This document shows, one piece after another, positions 1 through 7,762 of a DNA stretch of 7,797 bases; the stretch's first letter is position 1; every line of letters begins with the position of its first letter. The notes under the pieces were generated by a model. It searched no databases and was not told the DNA's origin. It was given only the letters and a program-made list of their open reading frames with translations. The stretch lies in NCBI GenBank assembly GCA_913054565.1, contig CAJXHW010000079.1:1-7797 (forward strand), read 5' to 3'. This DNA comes from an uncultured Kordia sp. (lineage in GTDB: Bacteria; Bacteroidota; Bacteroidia; Flavobacteriales; Flavobacteriaceae). A program made the position numbers and the translations under genes.

Positions 1-37
1 ACGGTGACTGGAGTTCAGACGTGTGCTCTTCCGATCT
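1..37. other. Illumina TruSeq adapter remnant (non-genomic)
   Basis: Bases 4-37 match, by recall, the 34-base Illumina TruSeq read-2/i7 adapter in full, beginning GTGACTGGAGTTC and ending GCTCTTCCGATCT, directly followed by AT-rich coding sequence. Bases 1-3 (ACG) sit where the last bases of the i7 index would be in the library primer. The orientation (adapter, then insert) is the one expected when an untrimmed read forms the end of an assembled contig. This stretch is not part of the organism's genome. It supplies a false GTG start (23-25) and five false residues to the reading frame that follows. Confidence 0.97.
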
Positions 38-3000
38 AATTTAAAAGGGCAACAAAACTTAAAACAGGTTTCAAGGCCAATTGCTAAAAAAACCATCAAC
101 CTTGAAAAAAAAGCAACAAGTAATTTGAGCAAATGGAATGCTTTTGCAATTGATTTAAACAAAATTATTACCGCGGATCAAGGCGCTATTTATCGTGTGG
201 AATTATCATTTAAAAAACCCTATTCATTGTATAAATGTGAAGGAGAATCTACCGAAGTAACTGAAAATGATATTATTGATTATGATAATGAAGATATAGA
301 AGACAGTAATTGGGATTACGGTGGATACTACTATGATGATTATAACTATAACTACAGTTGGAGAGAACGCGATAACCCATGCCGTAATTCCTACTACAGA
401 AATAAAAAAATTAGTGCTAATGTATTAGCCTCTAACATAGGAGTTACTGTAAAAAAAGGTAATAATAACGCCTATTTTGTTGCGGTGAGTGATTTGATAA
501 CAACAAGTCCTATTGCTAATGCAAAAATATCTTTTTACAATTATCAGCAGCAATTGTTGGAAACTAAAATATCTGATGAAAATGGGTTTTCATTTTATGA
601 TGCTAAGAAACCTGCTTTCTTTGCTATTGTTAGTAATAATGAACAATCTACATATGTAAAACTTAGCGATGGTAATGCATTATCTGTAAGTAAATATGAT
701 GTATCTGGAGTAACTTTAAAGAAAGGTTTAAAAGGTTTTATTTATGGTGAACGAGGTGTTTGGCGCCCAGGTGACACTTTGTTTTTATCTTTTATGTTAA
801 ATGATAAAGCTAATAAATTACCACAGGCACACCCTGTGAAGTTTGAATTATCAGACCCACATGGAACAGTAGTACACAGAGAAATTCCAACAAATGGGCT
901 GAATAATTTTTACCGCTTTACAATTCCTACAAATGAAACCGCTACGACAGGAAACTGGAATGCAAAAGTAAGTGTTGGCGGAGCTGAGTTTACTAAGCGT
1001 ATAAAAATAGAAACCATAAAACCAAACCGACTTAAAATAAAAGCAGGTTTTGACAACTCAGAAAACATTCTGACAAAATCAGAACAAGGAAATATTGAGG
1101 TAAAATGGTTACATGGTGCCATTGCGAAAAACTTAAAAACCGATATTAACGTTCGTTTTCAACAACAAAAAACAGCATTTCCAGCATTTCCAGATTATAC
1201 TTTTGATGATCCTGCAAGAAAATTTAATACTGAGGAACTAACTCTATATAATGGTACTGTAAACGAAAAAGGAGAAGCCGTATTTAATTTCAATCCACAA
1301 TTAAAAAAACAATCACCTGGTATGCTTAAAGCTGCATTCATTACTAAAGTATATGAAAATGGTGGCGATTTTAGTACAGATGTGTTCAGTAAAACCTATT
1401 CACCTTACACATCTTATGTAGGGCTTAGCACACCTAAAGGTGATCGTGCTAGAAATATGTTGCTAACAGATACTCAACATCGTTTTGATGTTGCCACCGA
1501 TGATGAAAAAGGAAACCCAATAGCAATAAACGATTTAGAGATAAAAATTCACAAAGTAAACAATAGTTGGTGGTGGAACTCTTCTTCTTCAAATCTTTCG
1601 CAATATGATGGGAGGTCTTATAAGGAAACCATTTTCAGTAAAACAATTTCTACTAAAAATAATGGAAAAGCAGCGTTTAATTTCGAATTAAAGTATCCTG
1701 ATTGGGGTCGATTTTTAGTCCGCGTTGTAAATAAGAAAAGCGGACATGCCACAGGGAAGATGATTTTTGTAGATTGGCCAGGATGGGCTGGAAAAGCTAG
1801 AAAAGGAAATCCTGATGAAGCTACTATGCTTGTTTTTACGGCAGATAAAAGAAATTATAGCATAGGAGAAAAAGCTACTGTTACATTTCCTTCTTCAGGA
1901 AACGGGCGTGCTTTAGTAACTATTGAAAATGGTACTGAAGTATTAGAATCCAGATGGGTTATGACAACCAAAGGGAATACAAAATTTGATTTTGATATTA
2001 CACCAGAAATGGCTCCCAATATATATATTAGTATTTCTTCCATTCAAGAACATGCTAACACTAAAAATGATCTCCCTATTAGAACCTACGGTATTACAGG
2101 TATAAATGTTGAAAATCCATCTACACGATTAACACCAGAAATCACAATGCCTGAAGTGTTAGCACCTAAACAAAACATCTCGATAAAAGTAAATGAAAAA
2201 GAGGGGAAAGCAATGACTTACTCCATTGCTATTGTTGATGAAGGATTGTTAGATTTAACGAGATTTAAAACCCCCAATCCATGGGATACCTTTTATGCAA
2301 AACAAGCCATAGGCGTAAAAACTTGGGATATTTATGATGATGTCGTAGGTGCCTATGGGGGTAGAATTAATCAAGTTTTTAGTATTGGTGGTGACGGAAT
2401 GTTAGCTGGTAGTAAAAACAAAAAAGCCAATAGATTTAAACCTGTAGTTATTTATAAAGGCCCCTTTGAAATTGGAAAAAACCAATCTAAAACACACAAA
2501 ATTAAACTCCCTAATTATATTGGTTCGGTTCGCACTATGGTTGTTGCTCATCATCCTGAAACAGAAGCTTACGGAAATACCGAAAAAACAACTCCTGTTC
2601 GTAAACCACTAATGGTATTAGCATCATTACCTAGAAAAGTTACTCCTGGAGAAAAAGTACGTTTACCAATTACCGTTTTTGTAATGGATAAAAAAGTGCG
2701 AAATGTTGCTGTAAAATTAAAAACCAATGATGTTTTTAAAGTTGTAGGTACTACAACACAAAATATTTCCTTTTCAAATCCTGATGAAAAAATGGTCTAT
2801 TTTGACATTGAAGTCCTTAAAAATGGAATGGGAACAGTAATTATTAATGCATCAGGAAATGGTCAAAAAGCATCCTATAACCTTGAAGTGGACGCTGTGA
2901 ATCCTAATTTAGAAACCACCGAATTAATTGATGTTGTTTTAGAGCCCCACAGCAGTAAAACAATAAACTTTACAACTTTTGGCGTTTCAGGAACTAACTC

Positions 3001-4420
3001 TGCTCAACTAGAATTATCTACACTTCCTTCAATGGATTTCAATTCTAGGTTAAACTATTTAATTCAGTATCCACATGGTTGTGTAGAACAGACTACCTCT
3101 AGTGTGTTCCCTCAATTGTTTTTAAATGACATCTTTGATTTATCAGCAGAAAAGAAAAAAAGAGTACAGGTAAATGTTGAGAGCGGAATTTCTAGATTGG
3201 CACATTATCAAACTTCAGGTGGAGGTTTTTCATATTGGCAAGGCGGAAATTCTGCTAATGATTGGAGTACCAGTTATGCAGGACATTTTTTAATTGAGGC
3301 TGAGAAAAAAGGGTATGTTTTACCTATTTCATTTAAAAGCAAATGGATAAACTACCAAAAACAAGCTGCAAAATCATGGCGATTTAATGAAAGAGCTTAT
3401 CGTAATGGATTAGCACAAGCCTACCGACTATACACCTTAGCCTTAGCTGGGAGTGCTGATTTATCATCGATGAACAGACTTCGAGAAACACGAAATACCA
3501 GTAGTGAATCTAAATTACGTTTAGCTGCTACTTATGCCTTAGTTGGTCAAAAAGAAGCTGCAGAGGCTATAATAAACAGTACTCCATTAGATTTTACTCC
3601 TATAAAATACAACTCCTATACCTACGGCTCTACGGACAGAAACAAAGCAATGGCTTTAGAGACTTTTGTTATACTTAAAAACCATACTAAAGCAAGAGGT
3701 TTAGGAAAAGACATTGCCAATCAATTGTCTAAGCAACATTATATGAGCACACAAACCACCGCGTATAGCTTGTTAGCATTGGCTAAATATGCCTCATTAA
3801 TTGGCGGAAAAGGAATTAATATAAGCTACACTGCAAATGCTAAAAATAGTAATAACATAAATTCCGATAAAACATTAGCCATAAGAGAATTAATTACTGT
3901 TAATAACACTAATACTATCCAGTTAAAAAACAACAAAAATAACACCATTTACGCACGTATTTTAAACAAAGGAATATTACCTGTAGGAGAAGAGAAAGTT
4001 GAGAAACGAAATTTAACAGCTACAGTAACATACAAGTCTAAAAATGGAAAAACATTAGATGTTACACAACTTTCACAAACTACAGATTTTATTGCTGAAG
4101 TTAGCATTGCAAACAACACAAATGTACTCGTAAAAGATGTAGCATTAACTAATATTTTCCCTTCAGGTTGGGAAATTGTAAATACTCGTTTTACTGATTT
4201 TGGAGATTTCTCAGAAAACAAAGCCTCGCATACAGATATTAGAGATGATAGAGTGAACTTCTATTTTGACCTATCTAAAAGAGAAACGAAAACCTTTAGA
4301 GTACTACTAAATGCATCTTATTTAGGAAATTATTATTTACCTGGGATTCATTGTGAAGCAAGGTATGATAATGATTACCTTGTTAGAAGTAAAGGAAAAT
4401 GGATTAAAGTGATTAAATAA
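38..4420 (+). CDS. Alpha-2-macroglobulin family protein, 5'-truncated
   Basis: Bacterial alpha-2-macroglobulin, a large envelope protein believed to trap proteases in or at the periplasm by a bait loop and a reactive thioester. The genomic part encodes 1460 residues (numbered from base 38) and ends naturally at TAA. The start is lost at the contig end. Bacteroidota members are usually about 1800-1900 residues, so I infer that roughly 350-450 are missing, including the signal or lipoprotein peptide. Visible in order: the end of an MG1-like region (about 30-65); a Tyr/Asp/Asn-rich loop flanked by Cys67 and Cys115; an MG2 domain with GERGVWRPGD from residue 237; a bait-region domain (about 600-790) with IAIVDEGLLDLTRF at 730-743 and a Gly-rich loop near 770-800; the A2M domain (about 798-870); the thioester domain with CVEQ, Cys1015 to Gln1018; and a C-terminal MG10-like domain (about 1310-1460). 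Those are the only four cysteines besides Cys1439. The ABM, GNAT and pbpC genes follow on the same strand. Confidence 0.95.
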   Translation, partial: NLKGQQNLKQVSRPIAKKTINLEKKATSNLSKWNAFAIDLNKIITADQGAIYRVELSFKKPYSLYKCEGESTEVTENDIIDYDNEDIEDSNWDYGGYYYDDYNYNYSWRERDNPCRNSYYRNKKISANVLASNIGVTVKKGNNNAYFVAVSDLITTSPIANAKISFYNYQQQLLETKISDENGFSFYDAKKPAFFAIVSNNEQSTYVKLSDGNALSVSKYDVSGVTLKKGLKGFIYGERGVWRPGDTLFLSFMLNDKANKLPQAHPVKFELSDPHGTVVHREIPTNGLNNFYRFTIPTNETATTGNWNAKVSVGGAEFTKRIKIETIKPNRLKIKAGFDNSENILTKSEQGNIEVKWLHGAIAKNLKTDINVRFQQQKTAFPAFPDYTFDDPARKFNTEELTLYNGTVNEKGEAVFNFNPQLKKQSPGMLKAAFITKVYENGGDFSTDVFSKTYSPYTSYVGLSTPKGDRARNMLLTDTQHRFDVATDDEKGNPIAINDLEIKIHKVNNSWWWNSSSSNLSQYDGRSYKETIFSKTISTKNNGKAAFNFELKYPDWGRFLVRVVNKKSGHATGKMIFVDWPGWAGKARKGNPDEATMLVFTADKRNYSIGEKATVTFPSSGNGRALVTIENGTEVLESRWVMTTKGNTKFDFDITPEMAPNIYISISSIQEHANTKNDLPIRTYGITGINVENPSTRLTPEITMPEVLAPKQNISIKVNEKEGKAMTYSIAIVDEGLLDLTRFKTPNPWDTFYAKQAIGVKTWDIYDDVVGAYGGRINQVFSIGGDGMLAGSKNKKANRFKPVVIYKGPFEIGKNQSKTHKIKLPNYIGSVRTMVVAHHPETEAYGNTEKTTPVRKPLMVLASLPRKVTPGEKVRLPITVFVMDKKVRNVAVKLKTNDVFKVVGTTTQNISFSNPDEKMVYFDIEVLKNGMGTVIINASGNGQKASYNLEVDAVNPNLETTELIDVVLEPHSSKTINFTTFGVSGTNSAQLELSTLPSMDFNSRLNYLIQYPHGCVEQTTSSVFPQLFLNDIFDLSAEKKKRVQVNVESGISRLAHYQTSGGGFSYWQGGNSANDWSTSYAGHFLIEAEKKGYVLPISFKSKWINYQKQAAKSWRFNERAYRNGLAQAYRLYTLALAGSADLSSMNRLRETRNTSSESKLRLAATYALVGQKEAAEAIINSTPLDFTPIKYNSYTYGSTDRNKAMALETFVILKNHTKARGLGKDIANQLSKQHYMSTQTTAYSLLALAKYASLIGGKGINISYTANAKNSNNINSDKTLAIRELITVNNTNTIQLKNNKNNTIYARILNKGILPVGEEKVEKRNLTATVTYKSKNGKTLDVTQLSQTTDFIAEVSIANNTNVLVKDVALTNIFPSGWEIVNTRFTDFGDFSENKASHTDIRDDRVNFYFDLSKRETKTFRVLLNASYLGNYYLPGIHCEARYDNDYLVRSKGKWIKVIK

Positions 4421-4449
4421 TAATCAATGGACAACTTGTTTTTATAGGA

Positions 4450-4569
4450 ATGTTAGTTACCAATGAAAATTGGACTTCTTTATCAATACCTAAAGGAAAC
4501 TCAAAATTTTATAATGCTGATAAATTTAGAAAACCCAAGCGTACAAAACATTTTATAGACGATTTATAA
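4450..4569 (+). CDS. Possible small ORF, 39 residues, unknown function
   Basis: An ATG at 4450 opens a 39-codon frame whose TAA (4567-4569) directly abuts the ATG of the ABM-fold gene. The frame is open from the stop at 4414-4416, so at most 50 codons fit before the terminator. The product is basic and polar (starts MLVTNENWTSLSIPKG, ends TKHFIDDL) with no signal peptide or membrane segment. Its composition, including a Trp, a Pro-Lys-rich centre and a lack of homopolymers, looks more like protein than random AT-rich sequence. I do not recognise it. There is AGGA right before the ATG but with no spacing, so it is no useful ribosome site. It could be a real small coupled gene, the 3' remnant of a lost longer gene, or chance in a 149-base gap. 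No other feature is seen in that gap. Confidence 0.35.
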   Translation: MLVTNENWTSLSIPKGNSKFYNADKFRKPKRTKHFIDDL

Positions 4570-4896
4570 ATGCAAAATACAAATCCCTATTACGCAGTCA
4601 TTTTTACCTCTAAAAGAACCGATGGAGATAATGGCTATTCAATTATGGCTGAACAAATAGAAGTTTTAGCTAAAACTCAACCTGGTTATTTAGGCATGGA
4701 ATCTGCTAAAGAAAACATAGGAATAACTGTTTCCTATTGGGAAAATTTAGACGCCATAAAAAGTTGGAAAGAAAATACCGCACATCTGTTTGCTCAAGAA
4801 AAAGGAAAAAAAGATTGGTATAGCTGGTATAAGGTTAGGGTATGTAAAATTGAACGAGAATATGAATTTGGAAACATGATTCAAGATGATTTTTGA
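4570..4896 (+). CDS. Antibiotic biosynthesis monooxygenase (ABM) domain protein, YqjZ-like
   Basis: A 108-residue single-domain protein of the ABM family, a dimeric ferredoxin-like alpha/beta barrel. It fits the small YqjZ-like subgroup by its pattern: strand YYAVIFTSKR (7-16), helix around YSIMAEQIEVLAKTQ (23-37), PGYLGMESA (38-46), GITVSYWENLDAIKSWK (51-67) and KVRVCKIEREY (88-98). The spaced Trp57, Trp66 and Trp83 and His72 match the hydrophobic core of this subgroup as I know it. Despite the family name, most such proteins have no proven monooxygenase activity; some relatives handle heme or quinones, so the substrate is unknown. No signal peptide is seen, so it is probably cytosolic. The ATG follows directly on the stop of the small ORF, and the 3' end overlaps the acetyltransferase gene by 11 bp, which points to co-transcription. 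The family call is firm; the reaction is not known. Confidence 0.88.
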   Translation: MQNTNPYYAVIFTSKRTDGDNGYSIMAEQIEVLAKTQPGYLGMESAKENIGITVSYWENLDAIKSWKENTAHLFAQEKGKKDWYSWYKVRVCKIEREYEFGNMIQDDF

Positions 4897-5401
4897 GACT
4901 AAACGATTAAATGTAAGAATATTTACCTCAGATGATTCTGAGTCTTTTTTTGATATGATGGGAAATCCAAATGTGATGAATCCCATTCCTCAAAAAGTAA
5001 TGACAAGGTTAGAAAGTGATACTGTATTAGAAAAGTTTACCCCTCCCCAAACCTCAGATATGGACAAACAAGTTTGGGCAATTATAGAAAAAGAAAGTAA
5101 TCATTTTATTGGCTTGTGCGCCTATTTAAAAAATAATAAAAACGATAATGAAATCGGATATCGTTTACGTGAGAAATTCTGGGGAATGGGCTATGGAACA
5201 GAAATAGCAAAAGGCTTAATCAATCATGGATTTACAAAAATGGGCTACATAAAAATAACCGCAGATGTTAACACTACAAACACCAAGTCAGTAAAAATAT
5301 TAAACAACCTTATGAGTCCTGTAAAGGAGTTTTTTAACAAAAAAGATAATTGTACTGATAGGAGGTATGCTCTTTATAAAGCAGATTGGATAGTGAAATG
5401 A
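4886..5401 (+). CDS. GNAT family N-acetyltransferase, RimJ/RimL-like
   Basis: A 171-residue GNAT acetyltransferase (Acetyltransf_3 type) that would move an acetyl group from acetyl-CoA to an amine; the acceptor cannot be told. The N-terminus IFETKRLNVRIFTSDDSESFF (2-22) is the usual opening of RimJ/RimL-like enzymes. The acetyl-CoA binding motif A is seen at 91-108: GYRLREKFWGMGYGTEIA, with the FWGMGYG turn at 98-104. Motif B follows as NTTNTKSVKILNNL (129-142). The end (SPVKEFFNKKD, CTDRRYAL) lacks the classical Leu-Gly-Phe of RimJ, which as I recall is normal in a Bacteroidota subgroup and not a frameshift. No signal peptide or membrane segment is seen. It starts 11 bp inside the ABM gene and its TGA overlaps the pbpC ATG (ATGA, 5398-5401), so translation is probably coupled in both directions. 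A role in the envelope is not implied by the sequence. Confidence 0.9.
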   Translation: MIFETKRLNVRIFTSDDSESFFDMMGNPNVMNPIPQKVMTRLESDTVLEKFTPPQTSDMDKQVWAIIEKESNHFIGLCAYLKNNKNDNEIGYRLREKFWGMGYGTEIAKGLINHGFTKMGYIKITADVNTTNTKSVKILNNLMSPVKEFFNKKDNCTDRRYALYKADWIVK

Positions 5402-7740
5402 CGCGCATCATCAGGTATATAAAAAAACATCAACTAAAAACAATTGTACTACTGGTTTTGGCATTATTGTATGCGTTTTGTTTGCCTGTAAAATTGTTTA
5501 ACACCCCAACTTCCACAGTTATTGAAAGTAATAATGGGGAATTATTAGGTGCTTTAATTGCTGCAGATGGGCAATGGCGATTTCCTGAAAATGATTCCGT
5601 GCCTTATAAGTTTGAACAATGTATTGTTCAGTTTGAAGATGCCCATTTTTATTCACACCTTGGTTTTAACCCTATTTCAATTATTAAAGCTCTAAAAACA
5701 AACTTATCAAAAGGAAATATCGTTCGCGGAGGTAGCACCTTAACTCAGCAGGTAATTAGATTGTCAAGAGACAATAAACATCGAACATATTTTGAAAAAC
5801 TAAAGGAATTAATACTGGCAACCAGACTAGAACTACGTGATTCTAAAAAAAATATTTTAAAGTTATATGCATCCAATGCTCCATTTGGTGGAAATGTTGT
5901 TGGTTTAAATGTTGCTTCATGGCGTTATTTTGGGGTGCAAGCTCATCAATTATCGTGGGCAGAAAGCGCTACACTAGCTGTACTCCCTAATGCACCTAGT
6001 TTAATTTACCCTGGAAAAAATCAGAAAAAATTACTACAAAAACGGAATAGACTTTTAAAAAAATTATGGACGAACAACATTATTGATAAACTAATGTATT
6101 CACTATCTATACAAGAACCTTTACCTCAAAAGCCATTTCCTTTACCTCAAATGGCGTCGCATTTACTACATGAAATTGCTAAAAAACACAAAGGAAAGCG
6201 CATAAAAACTAGTATTGATTTTAATGCCCAAAATAACGTTAACACCCTTGTAAAACAGCATTACAACACACAAAAACAAAACGGCGTTTATAATATAGCT
6301 GTTCTGGTTATAGATGTTCATACTAAAAAAGTTATCAGTTATGTAGGAAATTCACCTACAACAATCGAACATCAAAAGGATGTTAATGTCATAACTGCTC
6401 CTAGAAGTACTGGAAGTGTATTAAAACCATTGTTATATATGGCTATGCTTAATAAAGGTAAGTTATTACCCAACACGCTCGTAGCTGATATCCCAACTAC
6501 AATTTCGGGGTATGTGCCTAAAAACTACAACTTACAATATTCAGGGGCTGTCTCAGCTAAAAAAGCACTTGCTAGATCATTAAATATCCCTGCAGTACGC
6601 ATGCTAAATAGTTACGGATTACATCGGTTTTACGATGAACTACAACAATTTAAATTTCAACATGTTAATAAAGGAGTGAACCATTATGGTTTATCTTTAA
6701 TACTTGGAGGTGCAGAAAGTAGTTTATGGGATTTATGTAGCTCATATGCTTCTTTAGCAGGTGCACTTAATCATTATACACAAACTTCAAGTGAATATTA
6801 TAGCAATGAGTTCAATAAAGCATCCTTTTACAATGGTGAAAATAATTTAGGCTTATTATCTCAGGAAAAAAATATATTTGATGCAGGAAGCATCTATTTA
6901 GGCTTTGAAGCCATGAAAGACGTTAACAGACCACAAGGAGATCAAGCATGGAAATTTTATGATTCTGCTAAAGAGATTGCTTGGAAAACAGGTACTAGTT
7001 TCGGAAATAGAGATGCCTGGGCTGTGGGAGTTACAAAAGATTTAGTTATAGGAGTTTGGGTAGGAAATGCAGATGGTGAAGGCAGACCTAATTTAACTGG
7101 TATTACTAGTGCAGCACCTCTATTATTTGATGTCTTTAATCTTTTTCCAAAAACTGATTGGTTTGCTAAACCCTATGATGATTTGGTAGAAACACAAGTT
7201 TGTAGTAATAGTGGATATTTGGCAAGCGACATATGTCCAACAACAACCAGTTTGATTCCTATAATCGGTAAACGAACAAATGCATGCCCATATCACAAAT
7301 TAATTCATGTTGATTTTAACAATCAATATAGAGTAAATACTTCATGTGAATCATTAGATAATATTAAAAACAGCCCTTGGTTTGTGTTGCCTCCGTTGAT
7401 GGAATGGTATTACAAGAAAAATAATGCCGGGTACAAAACTTTGCCTCCTTTACGAACAGACTGCATTGGAGAGACAGCAATACAAATGGATTTTATATTT
7501 CCAAAGGCAAATAGCAAACACATTTTAGCCAAAAACTTAGACGGAAACATTAATCCAATTGTTTTTAAAATTGCTCATTCAAAACCTGAAATGAAAGTAT
7601 TCTGGTACCTCGATGATGTGTTTATTAAAACCACAGAAATATTTCATGAAATTGGAGTAACACCTAGTATTGGAAAACACACAATAACTGCAGTAGACGC
7701 CTTAGGAAATGAAATAAATCAAAAAATATTTATTGAATAA
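5398..7740 (+). CDS. pbpC: Penicillin-binding protein 1C, bifunctional glycosyltransferase/transpeptidase
   Basis: PBP1C, a class A penicillin-binding protein of 780 residues anchored in the inner membrane, which polymerises glycan strands and may cross-link peptides. I chose ATG 5398 over the TTG at 5386 because it forms an ATGA overlap with the preceding stop and starts a basic stretch (1-14) before one membrane segment (about 15-34). The GT51 glycosyltransferase domain (about 45-215) has all motifs: EDAHFYSHLG with catalytic Glu80, GGSTLTQQ (111-118), R129-x4-K134-x2-E137, and LYASNAPFGGN. The transpeptidase domain (about 285-570) has SVLK with nucleophile Ser340 and Lys343, SLN (394-396) and KTG (530-532). 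A Cys-bearing link with Cys602, Cys613 and CPYH (630-633) and a C-terminal beta domain (about 690-780, BiPBP_C type) mark it as PBP1C rather than PBP1A/1B. E. coli PBP1C polymerises glycan but showed little transpeptidation, so the second activity is less sure. It belongs functionally with the A2M gene upstream. Confidence 0.96.
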   Translation: MTRIIRYIKKHQLKTIVLLVLALLYAFCLPVKLFNTPTSTVIESNNGELLGALIAADGQWRFPENDSVPYKFEQCIVQFEDAHFYSHLGFNPISIIKALKTNLSKGNIVRGGSTLTQQVIRLSRDNKHRTYFEKLKELILATRLELRDSKKNILKLYASNAPFGGNVVGLNVASWRYFGVQAHQLSWAESATLAVLPNAPSLIYPGKNQKKLLQKRNRLLKKLWTNNIIDKLMYSLSIQEPLPQKPFPLPQMASHLLHEIAKKHKGKRIKTSIDFNAQNNVNTLVKQHYNTQKQNGVYNIAVLVIDVHTKKVISYVGNSPTTIEHQKDVNVITAPRSTGSVLKPLLYMAMLNKGKLLPNTLVADIPTTISGYVPKNYNLQYSGAVSAKKALARSLNIPAVRMLNSYGLHRFYDELQQFKFQHVNKGVNHYGLSLILGGAESSLWDLCSSYASLAGALNHYTQTSSEYYSNEFNKASFYNGENNLGLLSQEKNIFDAGSIYLGFEAMKDVNRPQGDQAWKFYDSAKEIAWKTGTSFGNRDAWAVGVTKDLVIGVWVGNADGEGRPNLTGITSAAPLLFDVFNLFPKTDWFAKPYDDLVETQVCSNSGYLASDICPTTTSLIPIIGKRTNACPYHKLIHVDFNNQYRVNTSCESLDNIKNSPWFVLPPLMEWYYKKNNAGYKTLPPLRTDCIGETAIQMDFIFPKANSKHILAKNLDGNINPIVFKIAHSKPEMKVFWYLDDVFIKTTEIFHEIGVTPSIGKHTITAVDALGNEINQKIFIE

Positions 7741-7762
7741 TATTCTCTCAAGAAAATATTTT
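7739..7762 (+). terminator. Weak AT-rich hairpin after pbpC, possible terminator
   Basis: AATATTCTC (7739-7747) can pair with GAAAATATT (7752-7760) around a TCAA loop, giving eight pairs of nine with one C-A mismatch. The run of Ts after 7755 is short and broken (ATTTTAATT). The hairpin begins within the pbpC stop codon. Only one G-C pair is present, so the stem is weak and may be chance in AT-rich DNA. The rest of the downstream sequence, to 7797, shows no gene or clear promoter. Confidence 0.22.

Noticed and set aside
910..1122. Minus-strand open frame of 70 codons opposite the A2M gene
   Set aside because: It lies wholly within a strong coding gene, has no family match and ends at random positions; a shadow frame.
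1855..2043. Minus-strand open frame of 62 codons opposite the A2M gene
   Set aside because: Antisense shadow of the bait-region coding sequence with no supporting motif.
3949..4221. Minus-strand open frame of 90 codons opposite the A2M C-terminus
   Set aside because: Antisense shadow; the plus strand encodes a clear MG10-like domain here.
4747..4986. Minus-strand open frame of 79 codons across the ABM/GNAT junction
   Set aside because: Phe/Ile/Ser-rich shadow of two well-supported plus-strand genes.
5360..5391. AGGAGGT directly before an ATG with an eight-codon frame inside the GNAT gene
   Set aside because: The motif is explained by codons for Asp-Arg-Arg-Tyr, a conserved part of the GNAT protein. 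There is no spacing to that ATG, and it is too far (31 bases) from the pbpC start to act as its ribosome site.
5386..5397. TTG start for pbpC adding four residues (MDSE)
   Set aside because: The ATG at 5398 gives the classical ATGA overlap and a normal basic N-terminus; the TTG adds acidic residues before the membrane anchor, which is less likely.
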